A stretch of DNA of 64,000 nucleotides from Vibrio sp. HI00D65 (GCF_001635455.1 NZ_LWEH01000613.1:206756-270755), one strand, 5' to 3'. Shown: positions 1-8,672, counted from the first letter of the stretch. Made by a program: numbers and translations. The notes: generated by a model from the sequence alone, not told the origin.

Positions 1-237
1 GCTGGCGAAGGTAACTACGGTTACAACGCTGCGACTGGCGAGTACGGCGACATGATCGCTATGGGTATCCTAGATCCAACTAAGGTGACTCGTAGTGCAC
101 TACAATTCGCGGCATCCGTTGCTGGTCTAATGATCACAACAGAAGCGATGGTAACTGACCTACCACAAACAGATGCTCCAGCAATGCCTGATATGGGTGG
201 CATGGGCGGTATGGGTGGCATGGGCGGTATGATGTAA
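1..237 (+). CDS. groL: Chaperonin GroEL, C-terminal end (5' truncated by window)
   Basis: Frame 1 reads through from the first base to TAA at 235-237, giving the last 78 residues of GroEL. The stretch around residues 33-60 (DPTKVTRSALQFAASVAGL) is the conserved C-terminal equatorial domain, and the protein ends in the flexible GGM-repeat tail followed by MM that is typical of GroEL in this group. GroEL forms the double-ring folding chamber with GroES in the cytoplasm. The start lies outside the window. A strong terminator follows 27 bases after the stop, so groL ends its operon here. Confidence 0.97.
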   Translation, partial: AGEGNYGYNAATGEYGDMIAMGILDPTKVTRSALQFAASVAGLMITTEAMVTDLPQTDAPAMPDMGGMGGMGGMGGMM

Positions 238-264
238 TCATTCCTCGCTATTCATAGTGAAATT

Positions 265-292
265 AAAAACGGAGACTTCGGTCTCCGTTTTT
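265..292 (+). terminator. Rho-independent terminator of groL
   Basis: A perfect 12-bp stem (265-276 with 281-292) around a TTCG tetraloop, with an A-run on the left and a T-run on the right. A near-identical copy lies after kdsD at 2997-3025. Confidence 0.93.
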
Positions 293-650
293 GTTACAGA
301 GCATTAGGGGTAATTGAATGTTGTCCTCTGAAGATTTCAATAGCGTCGTTAATAATTAATTCGACAAGACTATGAAGTGGCGCTGTATGCATGGGTACTC
401 AACATTCAGCAGGAGTGTTATCATACCCCTCAAATTTTTAGGATACTCCATATTCAAAAGTATGGAACACATACTTTGCCCAATCAGTTGGCAATATGTA
501 CAACATGAGTTTTTATAGGGACTCTCAGGGGCTGAACAAATATTGCGTGATAGCCCAACTATATTGTCACGTAAGTATATGGAAAAACTATCGGAAGTCG
601 ATGAAGCCGTTCATCGCAAGAGCATTTATTGAGTCTAAGTTGGTCTAGTT
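293..650. other. Intergenic stretch with a possible coding remnant
   Basis: No complete gene is seen. At 519-632 the plus strand is open for 37 codons and ends in TGA; the C-terminal part reads like a real protein tail (EKLSEVDEAVHRKSIY) but has no start codon and follows an in-frame TAG at 516-518. It may be the decayed 3' end of a gene once upstream of kdsC. The family is not recognised. The rest of the stretch is AT-rich and without clear signals. Confidence 0.35.
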
Positions 651-1214
651 ATGTTGGATAAGTTAGTTTGTAAAAATATAAAAATGGTATTGCTTGATGT
701 TGATGGTGTTATGACTGATGGTTCCATATACATTAATAAAGACGGTGAGTTTTTTAAATCATTTAATGTTAAAGATGGTTTAGCTATCGAGTTATTACGT
801 AGTCATAATATTCTTGTTGGTGTTATTTCAGGTAAAGCAAGTGCTGCTTTAGATACTCGTTGTCAGCAATTGGGGTTTGATGAAATAATTACCGGTTGTA
901 AGAATAAATTACCTGCTTTGATTGATATCTGCTCTAAATATAAGATATCAGCAGATCAAATTGCATTCTTGGGAGATGATGTCCTAGATATCCCTATCTT
1001 CGAAAAAGTTGGGTTAGCCGTCGCTCCTATTGATGCTCATAGTCTAGCTATTAGTAATGCTGATTGGGTATCAAGTCTAAAGGGGGGAGACGGGATGGTC
1101 AGAGAATTTGTCGATTTACTTCTGACAAACCAACTCAACCTTTCACTAAAAGAAGTTTACAAACCTTTGCTTGATAAGATTCGCCTTGATGATGTGGCAA
1201 CAATGGAGCAATAA
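651..1214 (+). CDS. kdsC: 3-deoxy-D-manno-octulosonate 8-phosphate phosphatase (KdsC family)
   Basis: A 187-residue HAD-superfamily phosphatase, matching the usual KdsC length. The catalytic motif I is at residues 16-20 (DVDGV, with D16 as nucleophile and D18 as acid/base), followed by the MTDG stretch typical of KdsC. A later GDDVLD motif near residue 105 supplies the Mg-binding acids. The family removes phosphate from Kdo-8-P in the cytoplasm, giving free Kdo for activation by KdsB. It is the first gene of kdsC-kdsB-kdsD. The sequence is visibly AT-richer than the genes around it. Related family members act on other nonulosonate phosphates, but the neighbours favour Kdo. Confidence 0.85.
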   Translation: MLDKLVCKNIKMVLLDVDGVMTDGSIYINKDGEFFKSFNVKDGLAIELLRSHNILVGVISGKASAALDTRCQQLGFDEIITGCKNKLPALIDICSKYKISADQIAFLGDDVLDIPIFEKVGLAVAPIDAHSLAISNADWVSSLKGGDGMVREFVDLLLTNQLNLSLKEVYKPLLDKIRLDDVATMEQ

Positions 1215-1217
1215 AAG

Positions 1218-1973
1218 ATGAGTGTTAAAGTAGTAATTCCCGCAAGATATGGTTCATCTAGGCTGCCAGGAAAGCCTCTACTCACGTTGCTTGAAAAGCC
1301 AGTGGTGTGGCATGTGATTGAACGTTGTAAAGAAGCTGGTATTGAGCAGAATGATATTTTTGTTGCGACTGATGATCAACGCATAGTCGATGCATTAAAA
1401 TCTGAAAATATTCAAGTTGTTTTAACTTCACCAGAGCACCAATCTGGTACTGACCGTATAAATGAAGTTTCTTTAATTAAAGGTTGGAGTGAAGATACTA
1501 TTATTGTGAATGTGCAAGGTGATGAACCAATGATCCCTCCTGCACTCATTCAACGGATAGTATCTTTTACTCAGTTACATACTTCATATGATATCACAAC
1601 AGCTGTCGTTCCTTTGGTCTCTGCTGATGATTTTATTAATACCAATGTGGTCAAAGCTATTGTTGGTCATAATGGTCGTGCACTTTACTTTACTCGCTCA
1701 GCATCACCAATTAACCGTGATACCCCAAATGACTTGTCATTGGCCAAAAGACACATCGGAATTTATGCTTATCGGGCTTCATCGCTAAAACAATTTTGTT
1801 CATATCCTGAAGATGAGCTTGAGAATTATGAAAAGCTAGAACAACTACGTGCCTTGAGCCATGGCATGAATATTGGAGCAATAGTGTTTGAAGGGGCTGT
1901 GCCTCATGGGATTGATACTATTGAAGACTATGAAAATACTAAAAAAATAATGGATGAAAAAACCGATGGTTAA
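1218..1973 (+). CDS. kdsB: 3-deoxy-manno-octulosonate cytidylyltransferase (CMP-Kdo synthetase)
   Basis: A 251-residue nucleotidyltransferase of normal KdsB length. The N-terminal nucleotide-binding signature PARYGSSRLPGKPL is at residues 8-21, and the VQGDEP motif near residues 100-105 binds metal and CTP. It activates Kdo with CTP to CMP-Kdo, the donor for lipid A-Kdo transferases or for Kdo in capsule. It starts 3 bases after kdsC, with a GGAG about nine bases before the ATG, and its 3' end overlaps kdsD. Most vibrios are expected to have a housekeeping kdsB elsewhere, so this may be an additional copy; that is inference. Confidence 0.88.
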   Translation: MSVKVVIPARYGSSRLPGKPLLTLLEKPVVWHVIERCKEAGIEQNDIFVATDDQRIVDALKSENIQVVLTSPEHQSGTDRINEVSLIKGWSEDTIIVNVQGDEPMIPPALIQRIVSFTQLHTSYDITTAVVPLVSADDFINTNVVKAIVGHNGRALYFTRSASPINRDTPNDLSLAKRHIGIYAYRASSLKQFCSYPEDELENYEKLEQLRALSHGMNIGAIVFEGAVPHGIDTIEDYENTKKIMDEKTDG

Positions 1974-2898
1974 CTCGATCGATATCGCAAAACAAGTAAT
2001 TCAGACCGAAATTGACGGTTTGGATTATATGGCAAAGAGATTAGGCTCTGAATTTGAAGTTGCTATAAACGCTATTATCAATACCAAAGGCCGTACCATT
2101 ATCTGTGGGATGGGGAAATCTGGGATTATAGGAAAGAAAATAGCTGCATCTTTTGCGAGTACGGGTACGCCTAGCTTTTTCATGCACCCTGGAGAAGCTT
2201 TTCACGGTGATCTGGGAATGGTCAAACCTGAAGATGTATTTATTGCTATCTCGAACTCAGGTGAGACGGATGAAGTTTTGAAACTGTTGCCGTTCTTACG
2301 AGATAATGGAAACTTCATCATTGCTATTACAGGAAGAGAAAACTCTACACTAGCAGTAAACTCACACTGTCATTTAGATATTGCTGTGCCTAAAGAGGCG
2401 TGTCCTCTGCAGCTTGCCCCTACATCTTCTACAACAGCTACTCTTGTTATGGGGGATGCTTTGACTGTAGCCCTTATGGACGTTCGTGGGTTCCAACCAG
2501 AAAACTTCGCTCGCTTCCATCCTGGGGGAAGCTTAGGTCGAAGACTGCTGTCGAAAGTTCAAGATGAAATGTTCTCTGACAGCCTTCCTAGTGTTGCATC
2601 AAATGCAGACTTTACATCTATCATTCATAAAATATCATCGAGCCATTTAGGTTTAACATTGGTTAATCTGAATGATGAGTCTTTAGCTATTATTACAGAT
2701 GGTGATTTACGAAGAGCGATGGAGTCGAAAGGACGAGATGCTTTTGATCTTGTTGCAAAAGATATTGCGACGCTCAACCCAGCTTCAATATCTCCTGAGG
2801 CGCATGTACAAGAGGCTTACGAGGTAATGGAGAATAAAGGAATTACTTCATTGATCGTCGTAGAGAATAATTCTGTAGTGGGTATTTTGAAGAAATAG
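1954..2898 (+). CDS. kdsD: Arabinose-5-phosphate isomerase (KdsD/KpsF family)
   Basis: A 314-residue SIS-CBS protein. The SIS domain has the sugar-phosphate signature GMGKSG at residues 52-57 and STGTPSFF at 69-76; the HPGGSLGRR linker lies near 189-197, followed by two CBS motifs to the end. The family converts ribulose-5-P to arabinose-5-P, the precursor of Kdo. It overlaps the end of kdsB by 20 bases; ATG at 1954 is used, with an alternative ATG at 1966. The C terminus stops at VVGILKK, a little short of the HDLLRAG ending common in KdsD, and so more like the capsule-type KpsF ending. Confidence 0.85.
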   Translation: MKKPMVNSIDIAKQVIQTEIDGLDYMAKRLGSEFEVAINAIINTKGRTIICGMGKSGIIGKKIAASFASTGTPSFFMHPGEAFHGDLGMVKPEDVFIAISNSGETDEVLKLLPFLRDNGNFIIAITGRENSTLAVNSHCHLDIAVPKEACPLQLAPTSSTTATLVMGDALTVALMDVRGFQPENFARFHPGGSLGRRLLSKVQDEMFSDSLPSVASNADFTSIIHKISSSHLGLTLVNLNDESLAIITDGDLRRAMESKGRDAFDLVAKDIATLNPASISPEAHVQEAYEVMENKGITSLIVVENNSVVGILKK

Positions 2899-2996
2899 CT
2901 TGGGCTTTGTGGTTTTGGCTTTGATTCTATTAATGAGGTCAGGAGCTTTTTCTATCTCCACGTCTCTCGTCATTATCTAACCATACTAACACCTTG

Positions 2997-3025
2997 AAAA
3001 CGGAGGCTTCAGTCTCCGTTTTTTT
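2997..3025 (+). terminator. Rho-independent terminator of the kds operon
   Basis: The stem starts at the A-run (2997) and ends in a run of seven Ts, with a TTCA loop and one G-T wobble. It differs from the groL terminator at 265-292 by only two bases in the hairpin core. Confidence 0.9.
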
Positions 3026-3193
3026 ATGTCCTGACGTCGTCACTCCCTACAGTGAGGCACGAACGTGATAGGGAATCTTTCGTGTTATGCATCAAAATGT
3101 GTGTCGATGGCTACTCTTACCTCTTATCGTATCCCTTTCTTTATATTGCTCTTTCTGATTTACCGTCTTATATTCAACAGTACAGTTATGACG

Positions 3194-3221
3194 TTGACAT
3201 AACATGGATAGCTGTTAAATA
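3194..3221 (+). promoter_or_regulatory. Candidate sigma-70 promoter for the 3287 gene
   Basis: A perfect TTGACA at 3194-3199 is followed after 16 bases by TAAATA at 3216-3221. The -10 is imperfect, and the predicted leader to the ATG at 3287 would be about 60 bases. Confidence 0.4.
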
Positions 3222-3286
3222 AAGGATAATAAACGCTTGATTGATATTATAAAATCAAGTTAACAATAGTCAGTGGAGACTCCCCA

Positions 3287-3844
3287 ATGAAAAAACTACT
3301 TTCAGTACTTGCTGTGTCGGCAGCGGTAATGGCACCAGCGGCATTCGCTTCTTCGCCTGTTATGTTTTCAACGGTAAATGGTTACAACTCACCAGACTCT
3401 GATAGTGTTGGTGGAGTACGCTTGGCGGTACTACACGGGCAAGTCAGTGATGTTAAAGGTCTTGACCTTGCGGTTGTGGGGATGTCTGAGACTCAAACGA
3501 CAACGGGTGTGAACCTGGGTATTTTTGGTGCATCGAAAGTGAATCAAGAAATGAAAGGTGCATCACTGGGCTTCTTTAACTGGAATACGGGTAAAACGAC
3601 TGGCCTTAACTTTGGTGCTGTGAACATCACTAACGATGTAAAAGGCGCAAACGTGAGTTTCGTAAACTACTCTGAAGGCGACACTATGGTTGATGTTGGT
3701 GCGGCGAACCTTTCAGACACTTCAACAGTTCAAGTTGGTCTCTTCAACAAAACGAAAAAAATTGAAGGTGTACAAATAGGCTTGCTCAACTGTGCCGATA
3801 ACGGTTTCTTCCCGTGCTTCCCAATTGTGAACTTTGCTAAGTAA
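3287..3844 (+). CDS. Secreted repeat protein resembling the LA_2272-type surface repeat family
   Basis: A 185-residue protein with a clear Sec signal peptide (MKKLLS..., cleavage after AAFA near residue 21). The mature part is built of degenerate 15-20 residue units of the form G-hydrophobic-x-hydrophobic-G-hydrophobic-hydrophobic-N (for example GVNLGIFGASKV, GASLGFFNW, GLNFGAVNI, GVQIGLLNC), which suggests a beta-helix or beta-solenoid. The last unit with FFPCFPIVNF resembles the end of LA_2272-like surface-repeat proteins. A GGAG lies eight bases before the ATG. Location is probably periplasm or cell surface. The function is unknown. Confidence 0.75.
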   Translation: MKKLLSVLAVSAAVMAPAAFASSPVMFSTVNGYNSPDSDSVGGVRLAVLHGQVSDVKGLDLAVVGMSETQTTTGVNLGIFGASKVNQEMKGASLGFFNWNTGKTTGLNFGAVNITNDVKGANVSFVNYSEGDTMVDVGAANLSDTSTVQVGLFNKTKKIEGVQIGLLNCADNGFFPCFPIVNFAK

Positions 3845-3869
3845 GGCTTAGTGTTACTACTGTGATTCG

Positions 3870-3904
3870 TAACGCCTAAGTGCTTCTTACTTAGGCGTTA
3901 TTTC
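3870..3904 (+). terminator. Rho-independent terminator
   Basis: A perfect 12-bp inverted repeat (3870-3881 with 3889-3900) around a 7-base loop, followed by TTTCT. It ends the 3287 transcript. Confidence 0.85.
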
Positions 3905-4039
3905 TACTCTGTATTTTCTGATCCATTTTCAAACTCTCTCGTGCTGAATAATATAAGCATGTTGTTTTATATTTATTGTTGCAGTAAGTTAATTCATAAG
4001 TACAATGTGCGCTAAATTCACAACGATGATTGATATGCT

Positions 4040-5518
4040 TTGATTAATCCCCATACTATCGATTTTAAAAAGGCTTTCTTTGGCCTGACCGCCAGTTTTT
4101 TAGTAGTTTTGAGCTTGTTGCTCTTTGATTCAGCGGAAGAATCAGACAAACAGTATGGATCAGAAAATCAAGGCGTAACACATGGACTCACTGAACTCAC
4201 TCAGATACTGAATGCGCTAGAGTACAACATTACAGCGCTCCACCCATTGCATGGTGAGACTTATACCTTTCCGTATGAAAAAAAGACGGAAGACGATAGC
4301 TGCTATTTCATTAGTGAAGGGCAGAAAGACCCTCTTTTTGATTTTATGTTCTCTGGCCCTACCGAGATGTGTGACTCTCAATCTGCGCTGTATGCGGAAG
4401 CGAGCAAGCGTCTGTTTATTGCCCCAACGATGGCTTACTTTACGAACACCATCAGTAGTGTCTCTGCCATTTATTTTATTTCCAAAGATAAATTTATCAT
4501 CTCGGCCCCCTCTGATATTGCTCAATATATGAGAGGTGATACGTTTGACTCGATCGTTAGTCGTCGGCCCTATTGGATCAATACCATCCGCTTTGGCGTA
4601 TCTCAAAATAGAGATAAGGTTGTCTATACTGGCCAATACGACGATTACCTGACTGGTGAGAAAGTGGTGACTTTAACCAAAGGGATCTATATCAACGGTG
4701 AGTTTAAAGGGGTATTAGGTATTGATGGCTATACCTCTAGCTTATTTTCGAATGCGAAGCATGGCTATGAGATCACCAGTGTCAGCGGCAGAAATAAATA
4801 TGGCTTATTGGATTACACTTTTTCACAACCCTTGTATGTGGATGGTGTGAATACGCAGCTGTATTTGACCATTCAAGAAACAAAGAGCGAGCACTTCTTA
4901 CACATATTGGAAAGGGACTACAAAGGGGTACTGATACTCTTTTTCCTATATGTGATTGCAGCATGGTGGCTATGGCGATTTTATCGTGAGCAAAGACACC
5001 GCCGTTTAAATGATCTTTCAATGACCGATCCATTAACAGGGTTACTCAATCGCAGTGGCTTTGAAGCGCAATTTTTGGCGCAAGATGAGAGAAAAATCTT
5101 AGGGGTTGGTGTCTTTGAAATCGATGATTTAAAGGCGATCTGCGATCGGTATGGCAATGAGATTGGTGATAGGGTGATTTGTCACGTTGCTGAAGTTATC
5201 GCCAACAGCGTGAGACAACACGATATCGTGGCGAGATTTGATGGCCGGGAGTTCGTGGTGGCGATTGCAGGAGAGTCGTCAGAATTGCTTTCGTCAATAT
5301 TTGAACGAATCCAGAGCGATATTAGTTTACAGAACTACCAGTGTCTGACAGGAGAGAAAGTGGCTATCTCGGTTTCTGGGGGAGCAGTGCTCTACTCTCT
5401 ACATAAGTTCGAAAGTATCGGACACCTATGGAAAAATCAGAGTGTCCGTTCTTCAAGTAAACAACTGGGCATTGCCAAGTCCTTGGGCGCAAATCAACTG
5501 TGTATCCACGTTCATTGA
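4040..5518 (+). CDS. Membrane-anchored GGDEF-domain protein with degenerate active site
   Basis: A 492-residue protein with a first membrane helix at about residues 12-30, a periplasmic sensor region of about 260 residues, a second helix near 297-316 and a C-terminal GGDEF domain beginning SMTDPLTGLLNR. The catalytic GG(D/E)EF loop reads DGREF at residues 401-405, so the second and third positions are not canonical and cyclase activity is doubtful. It may act as a non-catalytic signalling protein. The frame opens only after TGA at 4031-4033, and the first usable start is TTG at 4040 with no clear ribosome binding site, so the start is uncertain. It converges with the mgtC-family gene. Confidence 0.8.
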   Translation: MINPHTIDFKKAFFGLTASFLVVLSLLLFDSAEESDKQYGSENQGVTHGLTELTQILNALEYNITALHPLHGETYTFPYEKKTEDDSCYFISEGQKDPLFDFMFSGPTEMCDSQSALYAEASKRLFIAPTMAYFTNTISSVSAIYFISKDKFIISAPSDIAQYMRGDTFDSIVSRRPYWINTIRFGVSQNRDKVVYTGQYDDYLTGEKVVTLTKGIYINGEFKGVLGIDGYTSSLFSNAKHGYEITSVSGRNKYGLLDYTFSQPLYVDGVNTQLYLTIQETKSEHFLHILERDYKGVLILFFLYVIAAWWLWRFYREQRHRRLNDLSMTDPLTGLLNRSGFEAQFLAQDERKILGVGVFEIDDLKAICDRYGNEIGDRVICHVAEVIANSVRQHDIVARFDGREFVVAIAGESSELLSSIFERIQSDISLQNYQCLTGEKVAISVSGGAVLYSLHKFESIGHLWKNQSVRSSSKQLGIAKSLGANQLCIHVH

Positions 5519-5527
5519 TGTACAAAA

Positions 5528-5551
5528 AAGCCTAGTCGCATGACTAGGCTT
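5528..5551. terminator. Bidirectional terminator between convergent genes
   Basis: A 10-bp perfect stem (5528-5537 with 5542-5551) with a GCAT loop. An A-run precedes it and a T-rich stretch follows, so it can serve the GGDEF gene on the plus strand and the mgtC-family gene on the minus strand. Confidence 0.8.
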
Positions 5552-5593
5552 CTTCGTCTTTGCAGTCGTCCTTATAGGTAACTGAGTGTGGCT

Positions 5594-6082
5594 TTATTTT
5601 TTCACACGGCCTTTTCTCATCCATTTCTGGTGAACACCACGACGTAGGCTTTGGAAACTGTTTTCCACCTTATCAACACCCAGTAAAATTGCTAACGCCA
5701 GCAGCGTGATCATTACCGATTGTGAAAGGTGACCAAGCGCTATCATCATACCCAATGCTGCTAATACCCAAATGATGGCTGCTGAAGTCACACCATGAAT
5801 TTTTCCATCGAGTGTCATCATCACACCAGCACCCAGAAAACCAACCCCAGTTATGATCTGACCAAGTACACGAGCCTGATCGAGTGTGTTTGGTGACAGG
5901 CTAATTGCCATGGTAAGGAAGAAATAGGTACCGCTGATGATCAGAATCGAGGTTCTGATACCTACTGGTTTACCGCGTGTTTGTCGCTCGATACCGATTA
6001 ACGAACCACAAAGCATACATACTGCCAGTCCTGCCCAGCTAAAGGGGGCAAGGTTTAACGTTTGTTCTATAAATTGTGACAA
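5594..6082 (-). CDS. MgtC/SapB family inner-membrane protein
   Basis: A 162-residue, highly hydrophobic protein with about five membrane segments. The signature GSLIGIERQTRGKPVGIRT near residues 26-44 and the GVGFLGAGVMM stretch near 79-89 are the conserved core of the MgtC/SapB family. It has only a short basic tail (RRGVHQKWMRKGRVKK) and lacks the soluble ACT-like domain of Salmonella MgtC. Family members are linked to Mg limitation and to control of the F-type ATPase, but the role here cannot be told from sequence. It stands alone, facing the GGDEF gene. Confidence 0.85.
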   Translation of the reverse strand: MSQFIEQTLNLAPFSWAGLAVCMLCGSLIGIERQTRGKPVGIRTSILIISGTYFFLTMAISLSPNTLDQARVLGQIITGVGFLGAGVMMTLDGKIHGVTSAAIIWVLAALGMMIALGHLSQSVMITLLALAILLGVDKVENSFQSLRRGVHQKWMRKGRVKK

Positions 6083-6515
6083 ATCACCCCTCCTGTAAAT
6101 TTAGAATAGGGCCGAGTATGCTGATAATCAGCCTGACGAGCGAACAAATATTTGTTGTCTTCTCGATTAATTTTGTTGATCCCGCAATGGATAAAAGGGA
6201 CAGGTAAACACTATCAATTCTACGGCTAAGAGGGGCGTTAGCGATCAGTGAGGGCAAAATGGAGATGGCTTTTGGGCATGCTCTTTTCAGTAAGGTAACA
6301 GCGCGTTGGCTACCTATCTTTTCTATGAGTATCAAGGGTGTGACTGTTTTTAATGACTTTCTAAGCTATTGATATTGTTGGGTTATGCATCGATATTGCG
6401 CTTGGCCAGGAAATGCTGTTAAGGCCCAAATAAATAAGCTCGAAAGTCCAACATTTTCTAGAGGGATTTAATTTATTGGATTATCATTAAATTAATAACT
6501 TTAGGATGTTGTGTA
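6083..6515. other. Divergent intergenic region
   Basis: It separates the mgtC-family gene (minus) from the 6516 gene (plus) and must hold both promoters. An open frame on the minus strand at 6084-6335 has no coding character. The 70 bases before 6516 are very AT-rich. No convincing hairpin, riboswitch or operator was recognised. Confidence 0.4.
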
Positions 6516-7493
6516 ATGGTTAAGATTATCCCTAATAAAGTCTCATCGATGTTGCTTCTGACTACAATGACTTTTACTTCACTCTCCGCTATCGCAGCTC
6601 AACCTCCCACCCCGCTTCGTACTTATGCTCAATCTCCCGAGCAATCGACTCATTTAACCACGGAGCTACGTTCAGCTTTTCCGGTTGGAAACCATGGCGT
6701 AGAGCTGTTTGCATCGGGCACGATGGCGAGTGTTTGGGCAAGTTCTGATACGGCAGACCTTGATTATTATCAGAATCACATTTTCGTCGGTGCCAACTGG
6801 CAGGTTAACCCTCAATTGCAAACCGAAGTGAAATATCAATACACCTATGCGGCCAATAATCACCTAGACTCATTGACCATGGACTTCCACAGTTTTTTCG
6901 GTATTGGACAAAACGGACGTGATGAAGCAGGTAAACACCAATTCCATATATCCAGTGATGAATACGGTGTATCGATTGATGATTTCGAGGGGGAAGCGTT
7001 AGCGAAAGCCTTGCATTGGTACACTCAGTACCAGCTTTTTTCTTCGAATACGAGTGCACTTGCCATCGGGGGAAGCGTTTATTACAAAAATGTCGACAGC
7101 GGTCCATTCAAAAAAAGTGCTTTTGAGCAAGCTGTACAGTTGAATTACAGCCTTGCCCGAGGGGCGAGTTCATTTTTTGCAAGCGCTGGCGTCACGCACA
7201 ATGACAACAATAGTGCGTTGATAGGCACTGAAATCCGCGATTTTACCGGAGCGGTCGCCTTTGGGTATGGTTACAAATTTGGCTATTTTCATGAAGTGCT
7301 TGTTGAATATCACTGGTACCAAGGTTTGTTGGAAGATGAGGGGGCGTTCTCTGAAGCGTCTAATGAAGTGGTTCTGGGCTATCGTTTGAATCTTGGCAAC
7401 GCCATGTTAGAAGCCAGCATGATTGAAAACATTATCAACATGGATAACTCAGCAGACATTGCTTTTGGGCTCGGAATTCGTTACTTCTTATGA
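6516..7493 (+). CDS. DUF3187-like outer-membrane beta-barrel protein
   Basis: A 325-residue protein with a signal peptide (cleavage after AIAA, about residue 28). The mature part is rich in alternating aromatic/hydrophobic strands and ends in GIRYFL, fitting a C-terminal beta-strand for Bam-dependent insertion. The overall pattern (FPVGNHGVELFASGTMASVWASS near the N terminus) resembles the DUF3187 family. An AGGA lies upstream of the ATG. No function is known for the family. It is followed by a terminator and converges with epmB. Confidence 0.7.
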   Translation: MVKIIPNKVSSMLLLTTMTFTSLSAIAAQPPTPLRTYAQSPEQSTHLTTELRSAFPVGNHGVELFASGTMASVWASSDTADLDYYQNHIFVGANWQVNPQLQTEVKYQYTYAANNHLDSLTMDFHSFFGIGQNGRDEAGKHQFHISSDEYGVSIDDFEGEALAKALHWYTQYQLFSSNTSALAIGGSVYYKNVDSGPFKKSAFEQAVQLNYSLARGASSFFASAGVTHNDNNSALIGTEIRDFTGAVAFGYGYKFGYFHEVLVEYHWYQGLLEDEGAFSEASNEVVLGYRLNLGNAMLEASMIENIINMDNSADIAFGLGIRYFL

Positions 7494-7552
7494 TGTGTTT
7501 GATCGCGTATTGTTCGTAGCCAGTAGCCAAAGGTTATTGTTGTATTCTGCTC

Positions 7553-7588
7553 AAAAGGGCCATCAACGGATGTTGCTGGCCCTTTTTT
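7553..7588. terminator. Terminator between convergent genes
   Basis: A long hairpin with AAAAGGGCC on the left, GGCCCTTTTTT on the right and an extended, once-mismatched inner stem. It serves the 6516 gene and possibly epmB from the other side. Confidence 0.8.
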
Positions 7589-7616
7589 CTGTTCTACTAT
7601 TCAATATTGTGCGTTA

Positions 7617-8639
7617 TCACTCAATATGGAGGTCGAGTGGTGTCTTGCTGCTGCGTCCGCCAATTTCACGAGTTAATTTAGGTACAAGGTAGCCAGAAAC
7701 CTCAGAGATTAATCCCTTAAAGTGATGTTTCGCCTCTTCATCTGAAATATAGAAGTGAGCGGCACCTTGAACCTTATCCAGTACGTGCATGTAATACGGT
7801 AGAATGCCAGCGTTGAATAGCTTCTCACTGAGTGCTTTTAATGCGTCAGCACTGTCGTTCACGCCTTTCAACATCACGCCTTGGTTAAGTAGCGTCGCGC
7901 CACTAAGCTTCAATTTATGGAAGGCGTGTTTAAGCTCTACATTGATTTCATTGGCGTGATTAATATGGCTCACCATCACTACATTGAGGCGAGTCTTAGA
8001 TAAGATTTGGCACAGCTCGTCAGTGATACGAGCTGGGATAACGACGGGTAAACGGCTATGAATACGCACGGTTTTCACATGTGGTATCTGTTCGATAGCG
8101 TGAATCAGCCACTCGATTTCGCTGTCTTTGGCCATCAGTGGGTCGCCACCCGAAAGGATGACCTCGTTAATCTCAGAGTGTTGAGCTACATAATCGAGGC
8201 TGGTTTGCCACACCGACTTTGAGCCCTTGTTGTCTTGATACGGGAAGTGGCGTCGAAAGCAGTAACGGCAGTTAACCGCACAGCCACCTTTCACAATCAT
8301 CAATGCGCGACTTTTGTATTTATGCAACAACCCCGGGATCGCGTTGTCTTGCTCTTCTAGTGGATCGGCCGAGTAGCCTTCATGAACTTCGAACTCTTCG
8401 CTCAATGGCAAAACCTGGCGTAATAGCGGGTCATGCGGGTTGCCTTTTTCCATTCGCTCGACAAAGCTTAACGGTACTCGCAACGAAAATAGGTTGCGTG
8501 CGGCAAAGCCTCCTTGCCATGGTGTTGGGTCTATTTCCAATGCTTCAAGGAGTTTTGTCGGGTCTGAGATCGCATTCGATAGTTGTTTGAGCCAGTTTTG
8601 CTCAACAGATTCGACTTTTCGGGTTATGATATGCGGCAT
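7617..8639 (-). CDS. epmB: EF-P beta-lysylation enzyme EpmB (lysine 2,3-aminomutase family)
   Basis: A 340-residue radical-SAM, PLP-dependent aminomutase. The CxxxCxxC iron-sulfur motif is at C120, C124 and C127, followed by FRRHFPY, as in the KamA/EpmB family. It makes (R)-beta-lysine from lysine for attachment to EF-P. ATG at 8639 (MPHIITRKV) is preferred to an in-frame TTG at 8648 because it matches the family N terminus. It is divergent from efp with only 33 bases between the starts, a conserved pairing, so the two promoters must overlap or lie inside coding sequence. Confidence 0.95.
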   Translation of the reverse strand: MPHIITRKVESVEQNWLKQLSNAISDPTKLLEALEIDPTPWQGGFAARNLFSLRVPLSFVERMEKGNPHDPLLRQVLPLSEEFEVHEGYSADPLEEQDNAIPGLLHKYKSRALMIVKGGCAVNCRYCFRRHFPYQDNKGSKSVWQTSLDYVAQHSEINEVILSGGDPLMAKDSEIEWLIHAIEQIPHVKTVRIHSRLPVVIPARITDELCQILSKTRLNVVMVSHINHANEINVELKHAFHKLKLSGATLLNQGVMLKGVNDSADALKALSEKLFNAGILPYYMHVLDKVQGAAHFYISDEEAKHHFKGLISEVSGYLVPKLTREIGGRSSKTPLDLHIE

Positions 8640-8672
8640 TGAAATCAACTCAAAGATGTGTAAGAGGAAATC

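Noticed and set aside
6084..6335. Minus-strand 83-codon frame upstream of the mgtC-family gene
   Set aside because: No ribosome site, no family pattern and a low-complexity composition; more likely noncoding divergent control sequence.
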